Assembly (NCBI GenBank): GCA_021815655.1
Contig: JAKAGJ010000027.1
Location: 1-10,172 of the forward strand
Origin: Deltaproteobacteria bacterium
GTDB lineage: Bacteria; Desulfobacterota; Desulfarculia; Desulfarculales; Desulfarculaceae
Direction of reading: 5' to 3'
DNA: 10,172 nt
The notes under the pieces were generated by a model. The model saw only the letters and a program-made list of their open reading frames with translations, was not told where the DNA came from and made no database searches. The stretch's first letter is position 1; each line of letters opens with the position of its first letter. The translations under genes and the position numbers were made by a program. Shown here one piece after another: positions 1 to 7,009 of this stretch.

Positions 1-732
1 CTCGGCCTGGGTTTCCAGGGTGTCGTTGACGCCCCGGAGCAGCACGTGCTGGCTGTAGATGGTGATGCCCGCCTCCTGCAAGCGCCGGCAGGCGGCCTTG
101 GTTTCGGGGCACAGCTCCACCGGGGCGTTGATGTGGGTGCCGATCTCCACGCGCAGGCCGGCCCGGGGACTGATGGCCTGGATAAGGGGCTCGTCCACCC
201 GCCCCGGGTCCTGCATGGGCAGGCGGGAGCCGATGCGGATGGTGTGGATGTTGGGCGCGTGCCGGCTGATGAGGTCCATGGCCTTGCCCACCATCTGCGG
301 CACCAGCAGGGGGTCCCCGCCGGTGATGAGCACCTCTTGCAGGTCGTCCCGGTTGGCGGGCGACCCGGCGTAATGGGCGAAGCGCTCCAGGTCCTCCGGG
401 CGCACCGTGAAGGGCTCGTAGTTGGCCCGCAGACACCAGCGGCAGTGGCTCAGGCAGGCCAGGGTCGGCTCCAGGATCACCACCCGCCGGTAGAGCCTCT
501 CCACGCCCACCAGGGGCCGGCCTTCCCAGCTTAGGGACACGTCGGCCTGGTAGTGCCGGCTGCGCTCCTCCAGGAAATCTATCTCGGCCTCGCGCTCGTC
601 GGCCAGGTACTGCCGGGCCAGCGAGAGATAGGCCGGGGAGTCCTGGCCGTGCTCGGCCTTGAGCGCCTCCAGGCGTCCGCGCAAAAAGGGGCTCAGCAAT
701 TCCGCGAAAGACCGCTTGTCATCCCTAGACAT
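1..732 (-). CDS. KamA-family radical SAM aminomutase, C-terminus off window
   Basis: Partial gene: 244 codons are present and the reading frame stays open to base 1. The product resembles lysine 2,3-aminomutase, a PLP- and [4Fe-4S]-dependent radical SAM enzyme that moves an alpha-amino group to the beta carbon of an amino acid. Visible motifs are the cluster ligands C93, C97 and C100 (CLSHCRWC), R102 at the position of the carboxylate-binding arginine of clostridial KamA, LITGGDPL (135-142), IRIGSRLP (165-172), GTHINAP (198-204) and QHVLLRGVND (228-237). The N-terminus before the cluster is about 30 residues shorter than in clostridial KamA. The PLP lysine and the two acidic residues that select lysine would lie past residue 244, so the substrate cannot be read here. 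The start at 732 follows GGAG (742-745) at 9 bases. An in-frame ATG at 747 is possible but has a poorer ribosome site. The gene starts 103 bases after the acyltransferase gene and is probably co-transcribed. The family call is firm; the substrate is unknown. Confidence 0.9.
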   Translation of the reverse strand, partial: MSRDDKRSFAELLSPFLRGRLEALKAEHGQDSPAYLSLARQYLADEREAEIDFLEERSRHYQADVSLSWEGRPLVGVERLYRRVVILEPTLACLSHCRWCLRANYEPFTVRPEDLERFAHYAGSPANRDDLQEVLITGGDPLLVPQMVGKAMDLISRHAPNIHTIRIGSRLPMQDPGRVDEPLIQAISPRAGLRVEIGTHINAPVELCPETKAACRRLQEAGITIYSQHVLLRGVNDTLETQAE

Positions 733-767
733 TTGCCTTGTCTCCATCCGCCGTCCCGCCGCCCGGC

Positions 768-783
768 CCCGCCGGCCGGCGGG
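768..783. repeat. 16-base perfect palindrome between acyltransferase and aminomutase genes
   Basis: CCCGCCGGCCGGCGGG reads the same on both strands and sits in the 103-base gap (733-835) between the LpxD-like and KamA-like genes. No T-tract follows on the minus strand, so it does not look like an intrinsic terminator. It could be a protein-binding site, or chance in very GC-rich DNA. I see no promoter or gene elsewhere in this gap. Confidence 0.3.
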
Positions 784-835
784 TGCCGTCAGATCGCCCG
801 CCGCCGCCACCGCATCCCTGGCCGTGGCCTGGGTA

Positions 836-1735
836 TCACAGCTTGTCGCGCAAGAGCCTGGCCGGCACGCCGATCACCACCACTCTCTCGGGCACGTCGT
901 TTATCACCACCGCCCCCAGGCCGGTCTGGGAGAAATCGCCCATGCGCACGCCGTCCTTGAGGGTGGTGTTGGGCGCCAGCCAGCAGTTGCGCCCCACCAC
1001 GGCGCCGCCGCAGATGATGGTCCCGGCCATCACCAGGGTGTTGGGTCCGGTGACGGTGTTGTGCCCGATCTGCACCAGGTCGTCGATCTTGACGTTCTGA
1101 CAGATCAGGGTCTTGTCGATGGTGCCCTTCTCCACGGTGGAGCAGGCGCCGATGTGCACGTTGTCCTCGATGACCACGGTGCCGATGTGGGGGAAGCGCT
1201 CGGGCTGGCCCAGGTCGTTCAACTCATAGCCAAAGCCGTCCTCGCCGATGACGGTGTTGGACTTGATGACGCAGTCGGCCCCGATGACCACCCCGGGGGC
1301 GATGACCACGTTGCTGCCCAGGCGGGTGCGGTCGCCCAGGCGGGCGCCGGCCCCCACCACCGTCCCCGGACCCAGGCTGACCTCCCGCCCCAGGCGGGCC
1401 GTGGGGTCCACCACGGCCGTGGGGTGAATGGCCGCCGGTGGCGCGCTGTAGAAGAACTCCTGCACCGCCCGCAAAAAGGCCAGGCGGGGATTGCCCACCA
1501 GCAGGTGGCTGGCCCGTACCTTGCCGGCGTAGGGCGGGCTGCAAATGACCAGGGACGCGGGGTGCTGGTTGATGATCTCCAGGAAGTCGGGGCGGAAATC
1601 GCGGGCAAAGCCCAGGCAGTTGTCCTGGAGCTGGGCCAGGGGGACCACCCGCGTGATGGCCACGTCGGAGCCGTGCAGGGGCAGGCCCAGGAACGCGGCG
1701 ATCCGAGAGGCCGAGGGGTTATTGTCTGTGCTCAT
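836..1735 (-). CDS. LpxD-like left-handed beta-helix N-acyltransferase
   Basis: The 299-residue product resembles UDP-3-O-acylglucosamine N-acyltransferase (LpxD), which moves an acyl group to the amine of a UDP-amino sugar in the cytoplasm. Residues 1-95 resemble the LpxD N-terminal domain, including NPRLAFLRAVQEFF (82-95). Residues 100-290 are hexapeptide repeats of the left-handed beta-helix. The LpxD core is recognisable but diverged: GEDGFGY (164-170), IGACSTVEKGTIDKT (195-209) where true LpxD usually has ANTTIDRGALDDT, and VQIGHN (221-226) with the likely catalytic base H225. It ends in GVPARLLRDKL, a NeuD-like sugar O-acyltransferase ending, and lacks the C-terminal helices of LpxD, which is usually about 340 residues. 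With the neighbouring ligase and aminotransferase, it more likely acylates an amino sugar for a glycan than makes lipid A. The start at 1735 follows GGGAGGG (1742-1748) at 6 bases. The fold is firm; donor and acceptor are unknown. Confidence 0.88.
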   Translation of the reverse strand: MSTDNNPSASRIAAFLGLPLHGSDVAITRVVPLAQLQDNCLGFARDFRPDFLEIINQHPASLVICSPPYAGKVRASHLLVGNPRLAFLRAVQEFFYSAPPAAIHPTAVVDPTARLGREVSLGPGTVVGAGARLGDRTRLGSNVVIAPGVVIGADCVIKSNTVIGEDGFGYELNDLGQPERFPHIGTVVIEDNVHIGACSTVEKGTIDKTLICQNVKIDDLVQIGHNTVTGPNTLVMAGTIICGGAVVGRNCWLAPNTTLKDGVRMGDFSQTGLGAVVINDVPERVVVIGVPARLLRDKL

Positions 1736-1754
1736 GGCCAGCCCTCCCGATATG

Positions 1755-1803
1755 GGCGCCAGGATGGCGCCGTGTCCGACTAGCGTAACGGCGATGCCTC
1801 GCC
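1755..1803 (-). other. Two short hairpins in the ligase-acyltransferase gap
   Basis: The 72-base gap 1736-1807 holds two inverted repeats. In transcript order, a 5-bp stem (1790-1794 with 1799-1803, 4-base loop) lies just after the ligase stop codon. A 6-bp GGCGCC stem (1755-1760 with 1766-1771, 5-base loop) comes just before the acyltransferase ribosome site. Neither is followed by a T-run, so termination is unlikely. They may affect mRNA processing or the relative expression of the last two genes. In DNA this rich in GC, such short stems may also be chance. Confidence 0.3.
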
Positions 1804-1807
1804 ATCC

Positions 1808-3139
1808 CTAATATTGGCGCACCACCCGCCTGGTCTTGTTGTCCTCGCCGGCGATACCCCCCGGCCCCAGCACCGATACCTCGGGGCGCAGGCCCAGCTT
1901 CTGGCGCATGCGCTGGGCCAGGCGCCCGGCCGCGCCGCTCAGTTGGTCCTGGGGGACCCCGGGGCGCGCCTCCACCCGCAGGCCGATCTCCGAGTGCGGC
2001 GGGGGGCTGGTCAGCACTATCTGGAACAGGCCGCTGAAGGTGTCGGCGAACTCCACCACCATTTCGGCCACGGCGTCGGGATAGAGGTTGATGCCCTTGA
2101 TGACGATCATCTCGTCGCTGCGCCCCATCACCCGGAAACGGAAGCCGCCGCGTCCGCAGGCGCAGGCGTCGGTGCCCAGTATCTTGACCAGGTCGTGGGA
2201 GCGGTAGCGCAGCAGGGGTTGGGCCTGGCTGACGAGGCTGGTCAGCACCATCTCGCCCACCGCGCCGGGGGCCAGCTCCAGGGTACGCTGGCTGGAGGGA
2301 TCGATAAGCTCCACGTGCAGGATGCCGGCGCCGTGGAAGTGCAATCCCTGGCGGCAGGCGCACTCCGAGCCGAAGATGCTCAGCACGTCCGACATGCCGT
2401 AGTTGGCGTCCACGGCCTGGATGCCCCAGGTGTCTTCCAACTGCTGGCGGCGCTCGGGTATCTGGATGCCGGGCTCGCCGCCGAACAGCCCCATCTTCAG
2501 CCCCAGCTCCCGGGGCTCGCGCTGGAACTCCTGGCGCAGCAGGGTGGCCAGGCGGTCCATGTAGGACGGGGTGCAGGAGATGGCCGTGGGGCGCAGGAAG
2601 GAGATGACCTCCAGCAACTGCTTGGAGTTGCCCACCCCGAAGGGCACCACCGCCGCCCCCGCGCGCTCCAGGGCCAAATGATCGCTCAACCCGCCCATCC
2701 ACATGCTGTAATTGAGGCAGTGCACCACCACTTCACCGGGTCCCACCCCGGCGCAACGAAAGGCCCGCGCCCCGGATTCCAGGTTGGCCTCCAGGTCCGA
2801 GGGCGTCAGGGCCAGGAGCACCGGCCGCCCCGAGGAGCCCGAGGTGCGGTGGACCCGGCTCACCTGCGGCATCTCCACGGCCAGCAGGCGGCCGAAAGGC
2901 GGGCACTGCGACTGATCCTGGATTATCTCCGGCTTGTCGGTGAAGGGTAGGTGAAAAAAATTCTCGGGGCGCGCGGCCTCCGCCAGGTCCCAGCCGACCT
3001 GGCTCAGCTTGTCCCGGTAGAACCGGCTGATGCCCAGCACCCGCTCCAGCTGCCGGGCCAGCAGGGGGGCGTGCAGGGACTCCAGGGTTTCCGCCCAGGA
3101 GAGGGCCTCGACTTCGGGACGCCAGAGACTTGGCTGCAT
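1808..3139 (-). CDS. PaaK-like AMP-forming acyl-CoA ligase
   Basis: The 443-residue product belongs to the phenylacetate-CoA ligase (PaaK) branch of the adenylate-forming enzymes. These activate a carboxylic acid with ATP to acyl-AMP, usually followed by transfer to CoA. The motifs occur in order: phosphate loop HRTSGSSGRP (97-106), YGMSDV (247-252), acceptor-type RYRSHDLVKI with D316 (311-320), the hinge MGRSDEMIVIKG (338-349), and a C-terminal lysine K435 in GEDNKTRR at the expected catalytic position. Cysteine pairs at 260/262 and 327/329 are also seen in PaaK relatives. The start at 3139 is preferred over an upstream in-frame start at 3241 because homology begins near here, the extension is arginine/proline-rich and lies over the deacetylase gene, and AGGGG (3147-3151) lies 7 bases upstream and overlaps the deacetylase TAG stop. 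In this operon it probably feeds acyl groups to the LpxD-like enzyme (inference). The substrate is unknown; an aromatic catabolic role is unlikely here. Confidence 0.9.
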   Translation of the reverse strand: MQPSLWRPEVEALSWAETLESLHAPLLARQLERVLGISRFYRDKLSQVGWDLAEAARPENFFHLPFTDKPEIIQDQSQCPPFGRLLAVEMPQVSRVHRTSGSSGRPVLLALTPSDLEANLESGARAFRCAGVGPGEVVVHCLNYSMWMGGLSDHLALERAGAAVVPFGVGNSKQLLEVISFLRPTAISCTPSYMDRLATLLRQEFQREPRELGLKMGLFGGEPGIQIPERRQQLEDTWGIQAVDANYGMSDVLSIFGSECACRQGLHFHGAGILHVELIDPSSQRTLELAPGAVGEMVLTSLVSQAQPLLRYRSHDLVKILGTDACACGRGGFRFRVMGRSDEMIVIKGINLYPDAVAEMVVEFADTFSGLFQIVLTSPPPHSEIGLRVEARPGVPQDQLSGAAGRLAQRMRQKLGLRPEVSVLGPGGIAGEDNKTRRVVRQY

Positions 3140-3149
3140 GAATCTGCCC

Positions 3150-3989
3150 CTAATGGTGGTTGGCGGCATCCTGGGCGCCCGCCGGTGCCGGCCCCGCGCC
3201 CTGGCGCCGCAGACGCCGGTCGTGCTGGCGGGCCCCCTCATGGGCGGCCCAAAGGTCCAGGGCCTTTTGACGCTTGAGCCCCAGCTCGCGGCCCATGTCG
3301 CCCAAAAGCCCGTCCAGGCGGCCCACGCGGTCCTGGTGCTGGTGCCCCCAGAACAAGGGATGAATCAGCAATTGAATCCTGGGCGGCGGCTGTTCCGAAA
3401 TCAGGGCGGCCACGGACTGGTCCCGCCAGGCGCCGGCCGAATCCGAGAAATAGGCTATGTCCTTGGTGAAGCGGTCGCTGTAGGCGTTGTGGTATTCGGG
3501 GCGGCCGCGCAGGAGGTCCCTGCCGTCCAGCGAGGGGTTGTGCAGGGACACGCTGCGCACGGGCTGGCCGCTCAACTGGCTAAGCAGCGAGGCCTCGCCG
3601 GCGATTTGCTGGAGGACGTCCTTGGGCGGCGCCGGCGGCCGTATGGCCAGGTCATAGTGCAGACCCACCTCGTGGCCCAGGCCGGTCAAGGCCCCGGGCA
3701 GGGCGCGGTGGGGCTCTGAGAGCAGATTGTAATACTCGGAGGTGAGCAGCAGGAAATAGCTGGCCTTGATGCCCAGCCGCGCCTCCAGGCGGGCCATGGC
3801 CAGGGCCGCCGCGGGGCTGTAGTCGATGTCGTGCCTGACGATCAGATAGCGCGGCGGCTCGGGCTCGCCGTCAAAATCACTAAAGCGCAGGTTGACGCGC
3901 CCCTGGCCCATCTGGTCCAGCAGCCTGGCGTAGGAGTCGTAACTGAAGCTGGCGAACAGGCGTTCATCCATGCCCAAGGGGCCTTTCAT
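3150..3989 (-). CDS. NodB-like polysaccharide deacetylase family protein
   Basis: The 279-residue product resembles the polysaccharide deacetylase (NodB homology, carbohydrate esterase 4) superfamily, whose members remove N- or O-acetyl groups with a metal ion. Visible motifs are HDID (53-56) with the likely catalytic and metal Asp residues, the metal histidines H106 and H111 in GHEVGLHYD, SLHNPS (148-153) and LLIHPLFWG (207-215) with a C-terminal active-site His. No signal peptide or membrane segment is visible, so it probably acts in the cytoplasm, perhaps on a sugar nucleotide or lipid-linked intermediate. The tail after residue 250 is rich in R, A, G and Q and looks poorly conserved. The start is uncertain: the ATG at 3989 has no strong ribosome site, and the ATG at 3971 (residue 7) is equally possible. 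It lies 18 bases after the hydrolase gene and 10 bases before the ligase start. The superfamily is fairly sure; the substrate is not known. Confidence 0.82.
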   Translation of the reverse strand: MKGPLGMDERLFASFSYDSYARLLDQMGQGRVNLRFSDFDGEPEPPRYLIVRHDIDYSPAAALAMARLEARLGIKASYFLLLTSEYYNLLSEPHRALPGALTGLGHEVGLHYDLAIRPPAPPKDVLQQIAGEASLLSQLSGQPVRSVSLHNPSLDGRDLLRGRPEYHNAYSDRFTKDIAYFSDSAGAWRDQSVAALISEQPPPRIQLLIHPLFWGHQHQDRVGRLDGLLGDMGRELGLKRQKALDLWAAHEGARQHDRRLRRQGAGPAPAGAQDAANHH

Positions 3990-4007
3990 CGTGTGGTGCC
4001 GGCCAGG

Positions 4008-5045
4008 TTAGAGGGCCTTGGCGAAAAAACGCAGCACGCCCTCGGGATGGTAGGCGTGCGCGCCCGGGTGTATGTCCAGGTCCAGGTTTTCCGGGGCGTC
4101 GGCCAGGGCGTAGATGCCGCGCAAATACTGGTAGGTGGTGTTCTCGCGGGCCTCCCACCAGTAGGGCCCCCATTCCCTTAGCCCCCAGGAAAGCAGGAGG
4201 GGCCGGGGGGCCACCAGGCCGGCCAGGTCCGGGTAGTCGAAGTAGCGCAAAAGCCCCGGCACCTCGTCGTGGGGATCGCTGTAGCCACGGTCGTAAATCA
4301 GGCTGGAGGCCAGTCCGCTGGCCACCAGGCAGGCCCGCGCCTCCGGCCGCAGGGCGGCCAGCAGGTGGGCCAGGCGGCCTCCCTGGGACAACCCGGCCAC
4401 CCCCAGGCGCCGGCGGTCCACGGCCTGGTGGCCGGCCAGGAGCAGCAGGGCCTGGATGGCCTCGGCCAGGGTCAGGCCCAGCAGGGGACGCCCCAGGCTG
4501 AGCATGAAGTTGCCGAAGACCTCGTGGGTCTTGCGGCCGGCGGGGTCGCGGTAGCCTTCTATCTCCCTTTCGCCGAAGCTCCTCAGCTCGGGCGCCATCA
4601 CCGCGTATCCCTGGCTGGCCAGCACGGCGGCCATGGACATCTGCCCGTCGCGGCTCTCCACCAGGCCCACGGTGGAACGGGCGCCCAGGCCATGGCCGGG
4701 CAGGGCCAGGATGCCCGGAAGCCCGCCGGCCAGGGGCCGGGGCAGCAGCAGGTAGGCCAGGACCGTCTGGCCGTCAAAGCAGGCGAAGGCTATCTTCTGG
4801 CCTTGGTAGCCCGGGCCCGCGAAGTCGTGCAGGACCTCGTATTCCGGCGCGGTCAAGCGGGCCGGCTCGGGAAGATTGAGCAGCTCCTCCAGCTTTTGCC
4901 GCGCCGCTTGTTGCCAGGGCCCCAGATCTTGCCGGCCGCGCACCCGCCGGGCGAAGGAGAGCTGGGTCAGGCCCTGCTCATCGGCCACCGCGAAGGCCGG
5001 GGGGGTGTAGGGGGGCGCGGGGACGGCTGTTTCTCCCTGGGGCAT
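4008..5045 (-). CDS. Alpha/beta hydrolase, acetyl xylan esterase-like
   Basis: The 345-residue product has the alpha/beta-hydrolase fold and resembles the acetyl xylan esterase/dienelactone hydrolase group. An N-terminal cap-like region (1-80) precedes the core. LPGHG (115-119) probably supplies the oxyanion hole. GLSQGG (218-223) is the nucleophile elbow with S220. APRPLLLSWG (279-288) is the typical strand before the acidic residue, and HPGAHAYHP (326-334) carries the likely catalytic H330. The acid position reads GLREWGP, where relatives usually have Asp, so E291 may serve instead. There is no signal peptide, which points to a cytoplasmic enzyme rather than a secreted xylan esterase. In this operon it may remove an O-acyl group or hydrolyse an ester or thioester intermediate. 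The start at 5045 follows AGAAGG (5055-5060) at 9 bases. It begins 23 bases after the amidotransferase stop. The fold is firm; the role is a guess. Confidence 0.85.
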   Translation of the reverse strand: MPQGETAVPAPPYTPPAFAVADEQGLTQLSFARRVRGRQDLGPWQQAARQKLEELLNLPEPARLTAPEYEVLHDFAGPGYQGQKIAFACFDGQTVLAYLLLPRPLAGGLPGILALPGHGLGARSTVGLVESRDGQMSMAAVLASQGYAVMAPELRSFGEREIEGYRDPAGRKTHEVFGNFMLSLGRPLLGLTLAEAIQALLLLAGHQAVDRRRLGVAGLSQGGRLAHLLAALRPEARACLVASGLASSLIYDRGYSDPHDEVPGLLRYFDYPDLAGLVAPRPLLLSWGLREWGPYWWEARENTTYQYLRGIYALADAPENLDLDIHPGAHAYHPEGVLRFFAKAL

Positions 5046-5068
5046 CGTTGACTACCTTCTCCCGAGGC

Positions 5069-7009
5069 TCAGGCCGCCCGGCGCGGAACGCCCAGGCTGG
5101 CCTGGCTGGACTCCAGGGCCAGGCCGCCCTGCCCGGCGAATTCCTGCAACCAGGTTTCGAAGCAGAGCAGGGACCAGATGCGCAGGCGGTGATTGATGCG
5201 CTGCTTGCAGTGCTCCTCCAGGGTCTGCTCCAGGGCCCGGGGCTCGATGAAATCATGGCACATGGCCTTGGGGTTCAACAACAGGCGGCTGACATACTTG
5301 AAGTTGGGACCCCGGTACCAGGACTCGTCCGGCGAGCTGAACCCCTGCTTCTTGCGGTTGCGGATCATCTCGGGCAGGAAGCTCTCCATGGCGGCGCGCA
5401 AGACGGTCTTGCCCTGGTTGGAGGCGCCGTAGTAATGGCCGCGCTTGTTGGTCAGGTTCTCGTCCTGGCGCTTCCACTGCTCTATGTCGTTGAGCTTGTG
5501 GCGCAGGGGGATCTTCTGCGAAAACTCCACCAGGTCGTTATCCAGGAAGGGATAGCGTTCCTCCAGCCCGTTGGCCATGGCCAGCTTGTCGCCGACGATG
5601 AGCAGCCCGCTCAAAAAGGTCTTGCACTCGAAGTACAGCGAATTGGCGATATGGTCCTCGGCGGTGTCGAAGCGCAGGCCGTTGTGCCGGCTGAAGACCG
5701 AGGTCATGACCTCCTTCAGATTGACGTCTCCCATGCGCGACATGGCGCGGGAGGTGAAGAAGCGGCCATGCATCTCCTCGGGCACGATGCGCTGCCAGTA
5801 GGAGAAGTACTCGTCCAGAAACTCCTGCCGGTTGAGGGCGTGGGAGGAGCGGTAGTAGCGCCAGGGGTAGCCGCCGAACAACTCGTCGCCGCCGGCCCCG
5901 CTGATGCACACCTTGACGAACTTGCTGGCCAGGCGGGCGATGTAGAAATTGGCGTAGCTCATGCCCAGACGCAGGTCCTCCAGGTGGCTGACCACCTTGG
6001 GCAATGCCCCGCTCAGGTCGTTGTAGCCGATGACCTGCTCGTAGTGCTCGGTGTTGAATGTCTGGGCCACCATCTCGGCGGCCAGGCGCTCGTCGAAGTC
6101 GCTCTCGATGCCGGCCACGCCGCCCAGGTGCCAGCCGCAGGTGAAGGTGGGCATGCGCATGAGATCGCGAGAGGCGATGGCCACGATGGAGCCCGAATCC
6201 ATGCCTCCGCTCAAATAGGCCCCCACCGGCACGTCGGACAACAACTGCCGCCGCACGGCCTGGATCAACAGGCGCCTAGTCTCGGCCGTGGCTTCCTGCA
6301 GGGTCATGGACTCGTCGGGGTGATGGAAGTCGTAGTCCCAGTAGCAGTGCACGCCGCTGAAACCTCGTCGGGCGTCCACGGTGAGGATGCAGGCCGCCGG
6401 CACCTGCTGCACGTGCTCGAAAAGGGTGTGGGGCCTGAAAAGGTTCTGGAAGGTGAAGTACTCGCGCAGGGCCTCGTGGTTCAGGTCCACCGCCAGGGCG
6501 CCGTGGGCCAGAAGCGCCTTGATCTCCGAGGCGAAGATCCACAGGCCCCCCAGGTTGGCGTAATACAGGGGCTTGGTGCCGAAGCGGTCGCGCACCAGGT
6601 ACAGCCGCCGGGCCTGGGCCTCCCACATGGCGAAGGCGAAATGCCCGTTGAGCCGGGGCACCAGGTCCGGCCCCCACTCCTCCCAGCCGTGCACCAGCAC
6701 CTCGGTGTCGCACTGGGAGGCGAAGACGTGCCCCCGGGCCTGAAGCAGGGCGCGCAGCTCGGGATAGTTGTAGATGGTGCCGTTGAAGCAGACCACCACC
6801 TGTCCGTCCTCGGAGCACATGGGCTGGCGGCCGGCCGGCGAGGGGTCGATGATGGCCAGGCGGCGGTGGGCCAGGCCCAGGTTGCCGTCCAGATAGTAGC
6901 CCTCGTCATCCGGGCCTCGGTGGGCCAGGCTTTGGGCCATGCGCTTGAGCAGGGGCTGGGACACGGCCTCCCGCTGGCGCAAATCCAGGACTCCCATGAT
7001 GCCGCACAT
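5069..7009 (-). CDS. asnB: Glutamine-hydrolysing asparagine synthetase-like amidotransferase
   Basis: This 646-residue, full-length AsnB-family protein hydrolyses glutamine in an N-terminal Ntn domain and passes ammonia to a C-terminal synthetase domain that adenylates a carboxylate. C2 (MCGIMGV) is the glutaminase nucleophile exposed when the first Met is removed. RRLAIID (49-55), FNGTIYNY (75-82) and CDTEV (100-104) bind glutamine. SGGMDS (267-272) is the ATP pyrophosphatase loop. SGAGGDELFGGY (370-381), EERYPFLD (483-490) and KKQGFSSP (553-560) are further synthetase motifs. Relatives of this length are common in glycan and secondary-metabolite clusters, where the amidated acid is often not aspartate. 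It may therefore make a sugar or acyl amide here rather than free asparagine (inference). Its ATG at 7009 shares one base with the stop codon of the aminotransferase gene (TGATG), and GAGAGG (7018-7023) lies 8 bases upstream, so translation is probably coupled. The symbol denotes the family, not proven asparagine synthesis. Confidence 0.93.
   Translation of the reverse strand: MCGIMGVLDLRQREAVSQPLLKRMAQSLAHRGPDDEGYYLDGNLGLAHRRLAIIDPSPAGRQPMCSEDGQVVVCFNGTIYNYPELRALLQARGHVFASQCDTEVLVHGWEEWGPDLVPRLNGHFAFAMWEAQARRLYLVRDRFGTKPLYYANLGGLWIFASEIKALLAHGALAVDLNHEALREYFTFQNLFRPHTLFEHVQQVPAACILTVDARRGFSGVHCYWDYDFHHPDESMTLQEATAETRRLLIQAVRRQLLSDVPVGAYLSGGMDSGSIVAIASRDLMRMPTFTCGWHLGGVAGIESDFDERLAAEMVAQTFNTEHYEQVIGYNDLSGALPKVVSHLEDLRLGMSYANFYIARLASKFVKVCISGAGGDELFGGYPWRYYRSSHALNRQEFLDEYFSYWQRIVPEEMHGRFFTSRAMSRMGDVNLKEVMTSVFSRHNGLRFDTAEDHIANSLYFECKTFLSGLLIVGDKLAMANGLEERYPFLDNDLVEFSQKIPLRHKLNDIEQWKRQDENLTNKRGHYYGASNQGKTVLRAAMESFLPEMIRNRKKQGFSSPDESWYRGPNFKYVSRLLLNPKAMCHDFIEPRALEQTLEEHCKQRINHRLRIWSLLCFETWLQEFAGQGGLALESSQASLGVPRRAA

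Noticed and set aside
659..2950. Long plus-strand open frames (374 and 378 codons) opposite the acyltransferase and ligase genes
   Set aside because: They are low-complexity mirror frames without motifs, and clear genes lie on the other strand.
3140..3241. A 34-residue N-terminal extension of the PaaK-like ligase
   Set aside because: It overlaps the deacetylase gene, is Arg/Pro-rich, and the ATG at 3139 has a good ribosome site.
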